Assembly: GCA_964636575.1 (NCBI GenBank)
Contig: CAZWSE010000029.1
Span: forward strand, 1-35,420
Source: CAZWSE01 sp964636575
GTDB lineage: Bacteria; Pseudomonadota; Alphaproteobacteria; Rhodobacterales; Rhodobacteraceae
Direction: 5' to 3'
DNA: 35,420 nucleotides
The position numbers and the translations under genes were made by a program. Under the pieces are notes generated by a model. It did no database searches and had not been told where the DNA came from. It was given only the letters and a program-made list of their open reading frames with translations. Positions 15,868-24,218 of the stretch are shown here, in pieces (the stretch's first letter is position 1; each line of letters begins with the position of its first letter).

Positions 15868-18800
15868 ATGTCGTTTTTTGAAGAGCACAATTCATTTACC
15901 AAGAATGCCGGCGAAAGCTGGAGCAAGTCTGAACCAGCTGCCGATACCATGCGTTTCGAAGTGCGCGGGGATGACTATTACGATAATCCAAATGTCGCCT
16001 ATGCCTCAGATGATGAGGCCCAAGGCAAGAACCGGTCCGAGGTCGGGTCCTACAAGTACATGCAGGCAGAACGCATGTTTACGCTTGAATTCGACATGAT
16101 GATCGAAGGGGGTGCTGCGAACACTGCCGATTGGCTTGTCTTGGCGCAGTTGCACCAGTCCGAGGACAAGGATGCCAATGGCAACGTGCTTGACGCTGCT
16201 GCCCCGCCGCCCTTTGCGATCGGGTTACAGGGCGAAGAGCTGGTTATCACGGGTCGCACAGACCCGAATGCGATCACCACGACCACCCCTGCGAACATTG
16301 AACTTTACCGCGATGATTTGGCCATCGTGCGCGATCAATGGTACGCGATGAAGGTCGAGATCGTGATGGATCACAACGTGGCGGGCTCAGGCTCGGTCAA
16401 GGTGTGGCGCGACAGTGTTCTGCTTGTCGATTACGATGGCCCGCTTGGCTATAATGACGAGGTCGGTGCCTACCTTCAGATGGGTGTCTACCGCGAGCAA
16501 GCCCCGGAAACCTTCGCGGCCCAATTCCGCGATGTGTCTATGGTCGGAGAGGGCGACGCCCCCGACATCAACGGCACCTCTGGCGATGACAATTTACAAG
16601 CTGATATGGTTGGCTTCCGCGAAGACGAGACCCTGAACGGCTACGGCGGTAACGACACTTTGAACGGTGGCGAAGGCGACGACGTGATGAACGGCGGGTC
16701 TGGCAATGACACCTATGTGGTCAACACTGCGGGCGATGTGGTTAACGAACGCTCCGGCGGGGTCGATCAGGGCGGCGTTGATGCGGTGCAGTCCTATATC
16801 ACCTACACCCTTGGCGCTGATATTGAGAACCTGACCCTGGCGGGTGTCGATAACCTGAACGGGTTTGGCAACAACAAGGCCAACGAAATCAGCGGCAATG
16901 CCGGAAACAACCTGTTGCGCGGATACGGCGGCGACGACCGGCTTTTGGGCGCGGGCGGTGTCGATACGCTGTACGGTGGCGATGGCAACGATTCCGTCTT
17001 TGGCGGCGCGGGCAATGATTTCCTCTATGGCGACGGTGATGACGACCGGTTGTACGGAGAGCTTGGCGACGACGTTTTGAATGGCGGTGACGGGAACGAT
17101 ATTCTCGAAGGCGGCGCGGGCAACGACAGTCTGAGCGGTGGCGCCGGTGATGACCAATATGCGGTCAGTGATGCGGGTGATCTGATCTTTGAATACGCAA
17201 ACGCGGGCAACGACATCGTGCGCGCCTCTGTCTCGTTTGATGTGGGTGCTTCTGCCCATGTTGAGACGATCAACACCACCAATCAAAGTGGGACCGGCAC
17301 CCTTCACCTGACCGGATCGGACACCGCCAACACCATGCGCGGCAACGACGGGTTCAACATCCTGATCGGGCGCGCGGGCAACGATATTCTTTATGGTTTT
17401 GACGGTGGCGACACCCTGCGCGGTGGCGACGGCAATGATACTTTGTATTCTGGCATCGCAAGCGCGGGCATTGATACCCTGGACGGCGGCGCGGGCGACG
17501 ATACCTTCTACGTCGACAGTGAAGATGCCATGATCATCGAGGCCGCAGGGCAGGGCAACGACACTGTGCGCGCCTCTGTCAGTGTGACCCTTGCGTGGGA
17601 CGCTGAGATTGAAAACCTGCGCACGACCAGCATCAGCGGAACTGCTGCGATTGATCTGATCGGGTCCACAAGCGACAACGAAATTCGGGGCAATGACGGC
17701 GCGAACCTGTTGGACGGACGGGGCGGTGCGGACCGCATGTTCGGCTACGGCGGCAATGACACCTATGTCATCGATAACATCGGTGATCTGATCTATGAAT
17801 ACGACGGCAACGGCACCGACACGGTGATCAGTTCCATCAACTTCACCCTCGGGTCTGTTCATTCGATTGAAGTCTTGCAAGCCTCTTCGACAGCGACCAG
17901 CGGCACCCTGTATCTGACCGGCAACGCGATCAACAACACCATCACCGGCAACGCGGGCGATAACGTTTTGTCCGGCCGCGACGGGAACGATGTTCTGTCG
18001 GGCGGTGCGGGTGATGACACCTTGAACGGCGACAATGGTAATGACCGACTGACCGGCGGCACGGGCAATGACATGATCTATGGCGGTGCCGGTACGGACA
18101 CGGCTGTGTTCACGGTCTCAAGTTCTTCTGTGCAAGTTAGCCAAGGCAGCACGGCTTTGATCGTATCTTCTGCCAACGGGATCGACAGCGTTGCGGACAC
18201 GGTTGAGTATTTTGAGTTCACCAACGGCACCTTGACCTTTGCACAGGTTCAATCGCTGGCCGGGTCGTCGACAACTGTTGTTGGAACGGTCGGAAACGAC
18301 TGGTTGACCCCTGTGGAAAATGCGTCCTCCATCGATGGGCGCGCGGGCGTCGATATGGTCAGCTTTGTGTCCTATGGCGCGGGCGTTTCGGTGAACCTGT
18401 CCGGCGGGACCGCAGCCTCGGGCAGCAGTTCCAAAACCATCGCGAATGTCGAAAGCATCACCGGGTCCATCTATGGCGACTACATCGCAGGCGACGCCAA
18501 CGACAACCGCCTGCGCGGGCTTGGGGACTATGATTGGTTCGTCGGCTCTGACGGCAATGACCTTTACGAAGGTGGCACCGGCCGCGATATGATTTCTTAT
18601 GTGAACGCCTCTGGCGGGATCGGGATCGACCTGTCCACGGGTCAAGGTCTGTCCGGTCAAGCGGCGGGTGACACCTACATGGATATGGAACGGGTCACCG
18701 GATCGGTTCATTCGGACTATATGATCGGCAGCGCGGATGAGGATGAATTCCGCGGGCTTGGTGGCTATGACTGGTTTGTCGGCTCTGACGGTGGCAAGGA

Positions 18801-19248
18801 TCGGTATGACGGCGGGTCCGGTTTGGACACGGTCGCTTATACCAACGCTGGCAGCGGGGTCGTTGCGTCGCTGATCCTCGGACGCGGATCTGCGGGTCAG
18901 GCGGATCGTGACATCTTCACCAGCATCGAAAACCTGACCGGATCGAACTTTGACGACACGCTGACCGGCGACAACGGTCGCAACATCCTGCGCGGGATGT
19001 ATGGCGAAGATCGCTTGTTCGGCAACGGCGGCACCGACCGATTGACCGGCGGTGGCAGCGATGACTATCTCGATGGCGGCAGCGGCTGGGATTATGCCTT
19101 CTTCAGCCACAACCGGTCCGAATACAACATCGCCACCTATAGCTCTGGCGCGACCGTTGTGCAGTGGACCGGCAGCGGCGGAGACGGCCGTGATGTTGTG
19201 GTCAACATCGAGGCTTTGGTCTTCGCGGACGAATTGGTTTATCTGTAA
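15868..19248 (+). CDS. secreted polysaccharide lyase with RTX calcium-binding repeats
   Basis: A 1126-residue protein with no Sec signal. Residues 1 to about 230 form a beta-jelly-roll lyase domain showing the three motifs shared by PL7-like lyases: NRSEV (55-59), AQLHQ with Gln94 and His96, and YLQMGVYR (202-209). Residues about 235-750 hold RTX nonapeptides (GGxGxDxx) arranged in about four modules, each with a YVVNTAGDVV-like segment, resembling the R-modules of secreted C5-epimerases. Residues about 830-1126 form a module shared with the protein at 21423-24128. The design implies type I secretion and calcium-dependent folding outside the cell. Beta-elimination of a uronate-containing polymer, perhaps the cell's own capsule, is inferred. 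Transcription ends at the hairpin at 19278. Confidence 0.85.
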   Translation: MSFFEEHNSFTKNAGESWSKSEPAADTMRFEVRGDDYYDNPNVAYASDDEAQGKNRSEVGSYKYMQAERMFTLEFDMMIEGGAANTADWLVLAQLHQSEDKDANGNVLDAAAPPPFAIGLQGEELVITGRTDPNAITTTTPANIELYRDDLAIVRDQWYAMKVEIVMDHNVAGSGSVKVWRDSVLLVDYDGPLGYNDEVGAYLQMGVYREQAPETFAAQFRDVSMVGEGDAPDINGTSGDDNLQADMVGFREDETLNGYGGNDTLNGGEGDDVMNGGSGNDTYVVNTAGDVVNERSGGVDQGGVDAVQSYITYTLGADIENLTLAGVDNLNGFGNNKANEISGNAGNNLLRGYGGDDRLLGAGGVDTLYGGDGNDSVFGGAGNDFLYGDGDDDRLYGELGDDVLNGGDGNDILEGGAGNDSLSGGAGDDQYAVSDAGDLIFEYANAGNDIVRASVSFDVGASAHVETINTTNQSGTGTLHLTGSDTANTMRGNDGFNILIGRAGNDILYGFDGGDTLRGGDGNDTLYSGIASAGIDTLDGGAGDDTFYVDSEDAMIIEAAGQGNDTVRASVSVTLAWDAEIENLRTTSISGTAAIDLIGSTSDNEIRGNDGANLLDGRGGADRMFGYGGNDTYVIDNIGDLIYEYDGNGTDTVISSINFTLGSVHSIEVLQASSTATSGTLYLTGNAINNTITGNAGDNVLSGRDGNDVLSGGAGDDTLNGDNGNDRLTGGTGNDMIYGGAGTDTAVFTVSSSSVQVSQGSTALIVSSANGIDSVADTVEYFEFTNGTLTFAQVQSLAGSSTTVVGTVGNDWLTPVENASSIDGRAGVDMVSFVSYGAGVSVNLSGGTAASGSSSKTIANVESITGSIYGDYIAGDANDNRLRGLGDYDWFVGSDGNDLYEGGTGRDMISYVNASGGIGIDLSTGQGLSGQAAGDTYMDMERVTGSVHSDYMIGSADEDEFRGLGGYDWFVGSDGGKDRYDGGSGLDTVAYTNAGSGVVASLILGRGSAGQADRDIFTSIENLTGSNFDDTLTGDNGRNILRGMYGEDRLFGNGGTDRLTGGGSDDYLDGGSGWDYAFFSHNRSEYNIATYSSGATVVQWTGSGGDGRDVVVNIEALVFADELVYL
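18355..19248 (+). repeat. C-terminal module shared by the two RTX proteins, copy 1 (inverted relative to copy 2)
   Basis: Encodes residues 830-1126 of the lyase. It aligns almost without gaps with residues 606-901 of the protein at 21423-24128. Shared blocks include NRLRGLGDYDW, FVGSDGGKDRY, LGRGSAGQA, IENLTGS, NILRGM and the final NIE-LVFAD-YL. The two copies lie in opposite orientation around the OPX and glycosyltransferase genes. Confidence 0.85.
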
Positions 19249-19277
19249 CCAAAGTTATCCACCGAAAAATGACGTTC

Positions 19278-19302
19278 AAAGGCGGGTTCTTGCCCGCCTT
19301 TT
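19278..19302 (+). terminator. intrinsic terminator after the RTX lyase gene
   Basis: A perfect 9-bp stem, AAAGGCGGG (19278-19286) and CCCGCCTTT (19293-19301), with a 6-nt loop and a TTTT run ending at 19302. It lies 30 nt after the lyase stop and before the OPX gene on the same strand, so the OPX gene needs its own promoter or read-through. Confidence 0.85.
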
Positions 19303-19384
19303 GGCATTTGGCCTGTTGCTTTGGACCTACCACATATAGTGTGCGAGGTAAGACTCGTAACAAATGTGCCTTGGGGGGACTGTT
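19303..19384 (+). promoter_or_regulatory. probable promoter of the OPX gene
   Basis: Short gap between the lyase terminator and the OPX start. TATAGT at 19335-19340 could be a -10 element; no good -35 is seen at 17 bp. A small CGAG/CTCG inverted repeat follows. GGGGGGA just before the GTG at 19385 serves as the ribosome site. Confidence 0.35.
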
Positions 19385-20491
19385 GTGCGCCACTTGCTGA
19401 TCGTCCTCGCGCTTTGTGTCGGGGCTATAGGTCTTTCGGGCTGTTCGCTGCCACGCGGCGCGGCCATTGCGTCTGAGATTCTGTCATCACAAGACGACGA
19501 TGCTGCAAGTTATTCGGTGGTGTCTGTGGGCAAGGCCAACGTGGCTGATCTTGCAAAGTGGCCTCATTCCCATACCGGCATCCACCACGGCTGGCTGGAA
19601 AACCACCGCGGGCCTGCCAGCCCTGTGATCCGGTCCGGTGATCGTGTGAACCTGATGATTTGGGACAGTCAGGAAAACTCTCTTTTGACGTCCGAGACCC
19701 AGAAAGTTGTTGATATGCCCGGCCTGACGGTGTCGCCATCAGGCACGATCTTTGTGCCCTATTTGGATGAGGTCGTTGTGCGTGGCATGACCCCGTCAGA
19801 CGCACGGCGGCAAATCCAATCCGCGCTTGAGCCGATTGTGCCCTCTGCGCAGGTGCAGCTTTCGCATGAAGCGGGCAAGCAAAACTCGGTCGATTTGGTG
19901 AGCGGCGTGCCCAAGCCCGGTGCCTATCCCTTGCTTGATCGCAATTCCACAATCCTGAGCCTGATCGCGCAGGGCGGCGGTATTTCGAAGGATCTGCGCA
20001 ACCCCAAAGTTCGGTTGATCCGCAATGGCAAAACCTATGAAACCCGCGCCGAGGCGTTGTTTTCGCATGCGGACCGCAACACGGTTCTGCGCGGGGGTGA
20101 CACTGTGATTGTGCGCGAGGACGATCGCTATTTTACCGCCCTTGGCGCCACCGGAACCGAGCAGTTGGTTTATTTCGACAAAGACCGGATTACGGTGGTT
20201 GAGGCCCTGTCGATGATAGGCGGATTGGCAGAGGGCCGCGCGAATTTGAAAGGCGTGTTGGTGCTGCGTGAATACCCGAGTGCTGCCCTGCGCTCGGATG
20301 GGTCAGGACCGGACCGCGCCCAAGTGGCGTTCACCTTTGATCTGACCTCAGCCGAAGGTTTGTTCGCTGCCCGCAAGTTTCAGGTGACCCCTTTAGACAC
20401 TGTGCTTGCAACGGAATCTCCGGTCACAGCCGCGCGTACCGTTTTGGGGTTGATCGGCACGACCCTTGGCGTCGCGCGAAGCGTTAACTGA
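19385..20491 (+). CDS. outer-membrane polysaccharide export lipoprotein (OPX, Wza/KpsD-like)
   Basis: With the GTG at 19385 the protein has 368 residues and a lipoprotein signal, MRHLLIVLALCVGAIGLSGC, with lipidation at Cys20. An ATG at 19364 is in frame but has no ribosome site and would add seven residues before the signal. The export domain is seen around SPVIRSGDRVNLMIWD to TVSPSGTIFVPYLDEVVVRGMT, followed by two SLBB-type domains (VSGVPKPGAYPLLDRNSTI with SLIAQGGGI, and VYFDKDRITVVEALSMIGGL). It would form the outer-membrane channel for capsule or exopolysaccharide, working with KpsE, KpsM and KpsT encoded 6-9 kb downstream. Confidence 0.92.
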   Translation: MRHLLIVLALCVGAIGLSGCSLPRGAAIASEILSSQDDDAASYSVVSVGKANVADLAKWPHSHTGIHHGWLENHRGPASPVIRSGDRVNLMIWDSQENSLLTSETQKVVDMPGLTVSPSGTIFVPYLDEVVVRGMTPSDARRQIQSALEPIVPSAQVQLSHEAGKQNSVDLVSGVPKPGAYPLLDRNSTILSLIAQGGGISKDLRNPKVRLIRNGKTYETRAEALFSHADRNTVLRGGDTVIVREDDRYFTALGATGTEQLVYFDKDRITVVEALSMIGGLAEGRANLKGVLVLREYPSAALRSDGSGPDRAQVAFTFDLTSAEGLFAARKFQVTPLDTVLATESPVTAARTVLGLIGTTLGVARSVN

Positions 20492-20495
20492 CCGC

Positions 20496-21428
20496 ATGGC
20501 AGATGCAGACGCGGCAGCGGGACCAAAGATCGCCATTTTGATGGGGGTCTTCAACGGTGGTGCGTTTCTGCAAGATCAGTTGGACAGCTTTGCGGATCAG
20601 ACAGTGTCTGGATGGACCTTGCTGGCCTCTGATGATGGATCAACCGACGACAGCTTGGCCATTCTGGATCAGTTTTCTGAAACTGCGCCTGTACAGATTC
20701 AAGCGGGGCCGAGGGCTGGTTTTGCGGCAAACTTTTTGTCGTTGCTGCGTTCTTTGCCTGAACATTTTGACTATGCGGCGCTGTCGGATCAGGACGATGT
20801 TTGGTTCAAGGATCGGCTCGAACGGGGGGTCGCAGCACTTCACGCGGTTGATGGCCCCGCCTTGTATTGCGCCCGCACCATGGTCACGGATGCCGCGCTT
20901 AACCCCTTGCATCCGACCCCGCTGTTCGCGCGGCCTGCATCGTTTCAAAACGCGCTTGTGCAGTCGTTGGGCGGAGGCAATACGATGATGCTGAACCGCG
21001 CCGGATTGGACTTGGTGGCTCAGGCCGCCGCAGAGGCCGGCGATATCGTGGCCCATGATTGGTGGCTGTACCAATTGATCAGCGGCTGCGGTGGGTCGGT
21101 CATCAATGACCCGGACCCTGTGCTGTTTTACCGTCAGCATAGCGGCAATGAGATCGGCGCGAACCGGTCCGCTGCTGCGCGGTGGAGCAGGTTGAAACGT
21201 GTGCTCGGGCGCGACTATGCCAAGTGGCATGATATCAATATACCTGCGCTCAACCGGTCGGCGCATCGCATGACGGGTGATGCTCAGCAGGTTTTGAAGG
21301 CGTTTGAACGCGCACGGCAGGGCGGGGTGATAGCGCGGCTGCGCGCGCTTCGGGCGTCTGGCGTTTACCGCCAATCTCGCCTTGGGACCGTGGCGTTGTA
21401 TCTGGCCTGTGCTTTGGGGCGGCTATAG
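20496..21428 (+). CDS. family 2 glycosyltransferase (rhamnosyltransferase-like)
   Basis: A 310-residue GT-A fold enzyme. Visible motifs are IAILMGVFNGGAFLQDQLDS, ASDDGSTDDS, the metal-binding ALSDQDDVWF, GGNTMMLNR, AHDWWLYQL and FYRQHSGNEIGAN. The DQDDVW and HDWW-H-GN pattern is common in rhamnosyltransferases of the RfbF/RgpB kind, but the donor sugar is not proved. It would transfer a sugar to the growing polymer at the inner face of the membrane. The ATG at 20496 is 4 nt after the OPX stop. A TTG at 20466 is a less likely alternative. Its 3' end overlaps the converging RTX gene by 6 bp. It is the only clear glycosyltransferase in the window. Confidence 0.88.
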   Translation: MADADAAAGPKIAILMGVFNGGAFLQDQLDSFADQTVSGWTLLASDDGSTDDSLAILDQFSETAPVQIQAGPRAGFAANFLSLLRSLPEHFDYAALSDQDDVWFKDRLERGVAALHAVDGPALYCARTMVTDAALNPLHPTPLFARPASFQNALVQSLGGGNTMMLNRAGLDLVAQAAAEAGDIVAHDWWLYQLISGCGGSVINDPDPVLFYRQHSGNEIGANRSAAARWSRLKRVLGRDYAKWHDINIPALNRSAHRMTGDAQQVLKAFERARQGGVIARLRALRASGVYRQSRLGTVALYLACALGRL

Positions 21429-22313
21429 GTAAATCGTCTGATCTGCGAAGACCAAGACCTCAATGTTGATCAGTTGATCGCGCCCGTCGCCGCCAGAGGC
21501 GATGCGGTCGACATAGGTATAATTGCCGCTTGTGAAGACTTCATAACCGGAGGCCGCGTCTTGAAAGTAGGCGTAATCATACCCGCTGCCGCCGTCGAGG
21601 ATATCGTTCGATCCGCCGCCCGTCATATGGTCGTTTCCGTTATTGCCGCGCAGGACGTCTGCCCCCCACATACCGCGCAGGATATTGGCCTGATGATCGC
21701 CGGTCAGTTGGTCGTTGTGAGAGCTGCCGGTTAGGTTCTCAATCTCAAAGTACAAGTCAGAGCGCGCTTGTCCCGCACTGCCGCGCCCCAGCAGAAGCGA
21801 TGCGACGATGCCCTCAGGCGCACTTGTATAAGCAACCGTGTCGCGTCCCGATCCGCCGTAGTACCGGTCTTTGCCACCGTCTGACCCCACAAACCAATCG
21901 TTGCCGCCAAGCCCGCGAAAGTCGTCGGCGCCGTCACTGCCATAGAACTGATCGGCAAAGCTGGAGCCTGTGACCCGCTCAATACTGATGTACCGGTCTT
22001 GTGCCGCCTGTCCTGCGGACCCCACGCCTTGTCCCAGATCAACGGTGACTGCCGACGTTGCCCCCACATAGGACACCATATCACGGCCTGTCCCGCCATC
22101 GAATGTATCGGCCCCGCCGGAGCCGACCATCCAGTCGTAGTCCCCAAGCCCGCGCAACCGGTTGTCGGCGCTATTACCTAGAATGTAGTCCCCAAAGATG
22201 GATCCTGTCAGGCTTTCGATGCTGGTTAGATCGTCCGTATATCCGCCCGTTGTTACCGTGCCCGTCACAAGGTTCGCATTGATCCCAAGCGCGCTGTCCA
22301 CGTAGCTGACCAT
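21423..22313 (-). repeat. C-terminal module shared by the two RTX proteins, copy 2
   Basis: Encodes residues 606-901 of the propeller RTX protein. It has nearly the same length as copy 1 (18355-19248) and is alike over its whole length, with long identical stretches such as DWFVGSDGGKDRY and LGRGSAGQA. The last residues, NIE-LVFAD-YL, are shared. Confidence 0.85.
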
Positions 22314-24128
22314 GTCTGTGCCCGGTCCGCCCTGAACGGTGTCATTGCCCGCCCCCGGCACCAACCAATCCGCCCCGCTGTTGCCCCAGATCACGTCGTC
22401 GCCGGGGTTGCCTTCGATCATATTGGCCAGATGGTTGCCGATGACCGTGTCGTCAAAATCGGTTGCGATGATCCGTTCGATCCCTGTAAATTCGTCCCCC
22501 GTTGCGGCCCCGCTGCTGGCTTGGGACCCGTCAAGCGCCACCACAATCGCGGCCCCTGCCGCGCTGTAATCCACCGCGTCAAAGCCTGCGCCGCCGTCGA
22601 TCATGCCTGCGCTGCTTGGGCTCCAATAGAACATATCATTCGCCGGACTGCCTTGAACGGCGATGGGGTCTGGGATGAAAACATGGGCCGCGTTGAACAG
22701 GATTGCATCTGTGATGTCAGCGGTGTTCAAACTGGAGCCAGAGGATGCGTTTATCAGCAAATCCTCATCGCCCAGATCAAGCCGCACCCCTTGGGATGTG
22801 TCGAACACCCCTATGTCGGCAATGCTGTGCAAAAGCGGGTAGGCGGATAGATCGATCCGGTCCTGTCCAAGCTGGAAGTCTGCGACCGTGTCGGTTTGGC
22901 CGTCTGGCGTGAAGATGAACAGATCAGCGCCGGTGCCGCCCCAAAGCGTGTCTGACCCTGCACCGTCGATCACTATATCGTTGCCTGCTTGCGCCCAAAC
23001 AGGTCCGCCAGCGGATGGGGCTGTCAGAACATCTGCAAGGCTTGTCCCGTATTGCGCGGTTGTGATGACGCCGATGCTTGGCAAATCAACGCTCAACCGT
23101 GTGATCCCCTGATCGCCAGTGGAAAGTGCTACGATTTGTAAGCTGTTCCCGACTTCCGCGAACTCAAGCTGTGCCACACCGCTGAGCGCTGTTGTCGTTT
23201 GATCCACCAGCGTTTCGCGTAGCACCAGCCGCCCGTTGGGGAGCAGTTGAAACAGGCTGATCCCGCCATCGCTTCCTGCCGCCGCGATAAGGCCGACCCC
23301 GTCCCAGACCGTTGTTGCCAAGGCGCTGACGTTCTGAAAACGGGTGTCGAGCGTATCGATCACCTGATCGGAAAACTCCATGGCGCCGTTGCGACCGAGG
23401 GATAGCACCGTCAGTGAATTCGACCCTGATGCACCTGCGATGACGTAGGTCTGGCCGCTGACCGTCAAAAGCTCGACCGCCGAAGGGGCATTGATCGGCA
23501 GCAGGTCTTCTGGCCCGATGTCGTCTTTCAGGGTCAGTTGGCCTGCCGCATCGATATAGAACAGGCTTAATGTGTCAGTGCTGTGTGAGGCGGTCACAAG
23601 CGTCGCGTACCCAAGGTTGGACCCGACCGCCATTGCGACGATGTTTTCCACGCTCAAGCTGGATGTGTCTGGAACGGTCTCAACCAAGGACAAAGACCCG
23701 TTCGCGCTTTGCTGGTATCCGAAAATGCCGGACCCTGTCGCGGGGGAGACGAAGACGTAGTCCGACCCGCCAACAGTTGTGCCTGTCACGGCGACTGTGT
23801 TTCCATAGAACCCGACCCGATCCAGATAGGTGGTCGAAGGGCCTGCACCGGTGACAAGATGATCCACGGTGGTTTCATCCAACCCCCGCGTCGTGCCATT
23901 GAGCTGGATGTCATATTGGGACTGTGACGCCCCGTAATAGCTGTGTTGGAATTGGCTTCCACTGACAAATCCCGCGCCGAGTGTCAGGCTGCTGGTGCTG
24001 TGGCCTGCGGCGTCATGCACCCAAAGAACAGTGCTGCCACCGCTTTGCGTCACCGACAGCCGCGCCACTTGACTGATCTGGGGGTGATCAATCGTCCAAT
24101 ATGTCTGGATGGCATTCAGGATGCTCAC
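21423..24128 (-). CDS. RTX protein with N-terminal beta-propeller-like domain
   Basis: A 901-residue protein without a Sec signal. Residues 1 to about 370 contain repeated blades of the form V..Y.AIAG....SLTVLSL...G.L.... about 45-50 residues apart, which suggests a lactonase/YVTN-like beta-propeller; no catalytic residues can be named. Residues about 375-600 hold RTX repeats, including a serralysin-like block (DLFIFTPDGQTDTVADFQLGQ). Residues 606-901 are the module shared with the lyase. Type I secretion is inferred. The start is a GTG preceded by a C-rich tract with only a distant AAGG. It is probably the last gene of the KpsM, RgpF-like, sulfotransferase transcript. A binding or adhesin role at the polysaccharide is a guess. 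Confidence 0.82.
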   Translation of the reverse strand: MSILNAIQTYWTIDHPQISQVARLSVTQSGGSTVLWVHDAAGHSTSSLTLGAGFVSGSQFQHSYYGASQSQYDIQLNGTTRGLDETTVDHLVTGAGPSTTYLDRVGFYGNTVAVTGTTVGGSDYVFVSPATGSGIFGYQQSANGSLSLVETVPDTSSLSVENIVAMAVGSNLGYATLVTASHSTDTLSLFYIDAAGQLTLKDDIGPEDLLPINAPSAVELLTVSGQTYVIAGASGSNSLTVLSLGRNGAMEFSDQVIDTLDTRFQNVSALATTVWDGVGLIAAAGSDGGISLFQLLPNGRLVLRETLVDQTTTALSGVAQLEFAEVGNSLQIVALSTGDQGITRLSVDLPSIGVITTAQYGTSLADVLTAPSAGGPVWAQAGNDIVIDGAGSDTLWGGTGADLFIFTPDGQTDTVADFQLGQDRIDLSAYPLLHSIADIGVFDTSQGVRLDLGDEDLLINASSGSSLNTADITDAILFNAAHVFIPDPIAVQGSPANDMFYWSPSSAGMIDGGAGFDAVDYSAAGAAIVVALDGSQASSGAATGDEFTGIERIIATDFDDTVIGNHLANMIEGNPGDDVIWGNSGADWLVPGAGNDTVQGGPGTDMVSYVDSALGINANLVTGTVTTGGYTDDLTSIESLTGSIFGDYILGNSADNRLRGLGDYDWMVGSGGADTFDGGTGRDMVSYVGATSAVTVDLGQGVGSAGQAAQDRYISIERVTGSSFADQFYGSDGADDFRGLGGNDWFVGSDGGKDRYYGGSGRDTVAYTSAPEGIVASLLLGRGSAGQARSDLYFEIENLTGSSHNDQLTGDHQANILRGMWGADVLRGNNGNDHMTGGGSNDILDGGSGYDYAYFQDAASGYEVFTSGNYTYVDRIASGGDGRDQLINIEVLVFADQTIYL

Positions 24129-24218
24129 GGGGGAGGGGTTGCCTTGGCGGTTTCGGTTACCGCTGCTTGTGGCAAATGCAGGTTAAGCCCGTGCTTCTTT
24201 TGTTCCCTTTGCGCGCGT

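Noticed and set aside
16594..17880. Minus-strand open frame of 428 codons inside the RTX lyase gene
   Set aside because: Antisense of periodic Gly/Asp-rich RTX codons, which removes stops on the other strand; its low-complexity Val/Ala/Ile composition has no family likeness.
16600..18100. Regular short repeats that could be taken for a CRISPR array or minisatellite
   Set aside because: They are in frame, degenerate at third positions and encode RTX nonapeptides; no identical repeats with unique spacers.
18118..19110. Minus-strand open frame of 330 codons over the end of the lyase gene
   Set aside because: Same cause as the previous one: a shadow of RTX repeats with no start signal or recognised domain.
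19254..19262. TTATCCACC resembling a DnaA box
   Set aside because: A single imperfect site just after the lyase stop, without a cluster, AT-rich element or origin genes.
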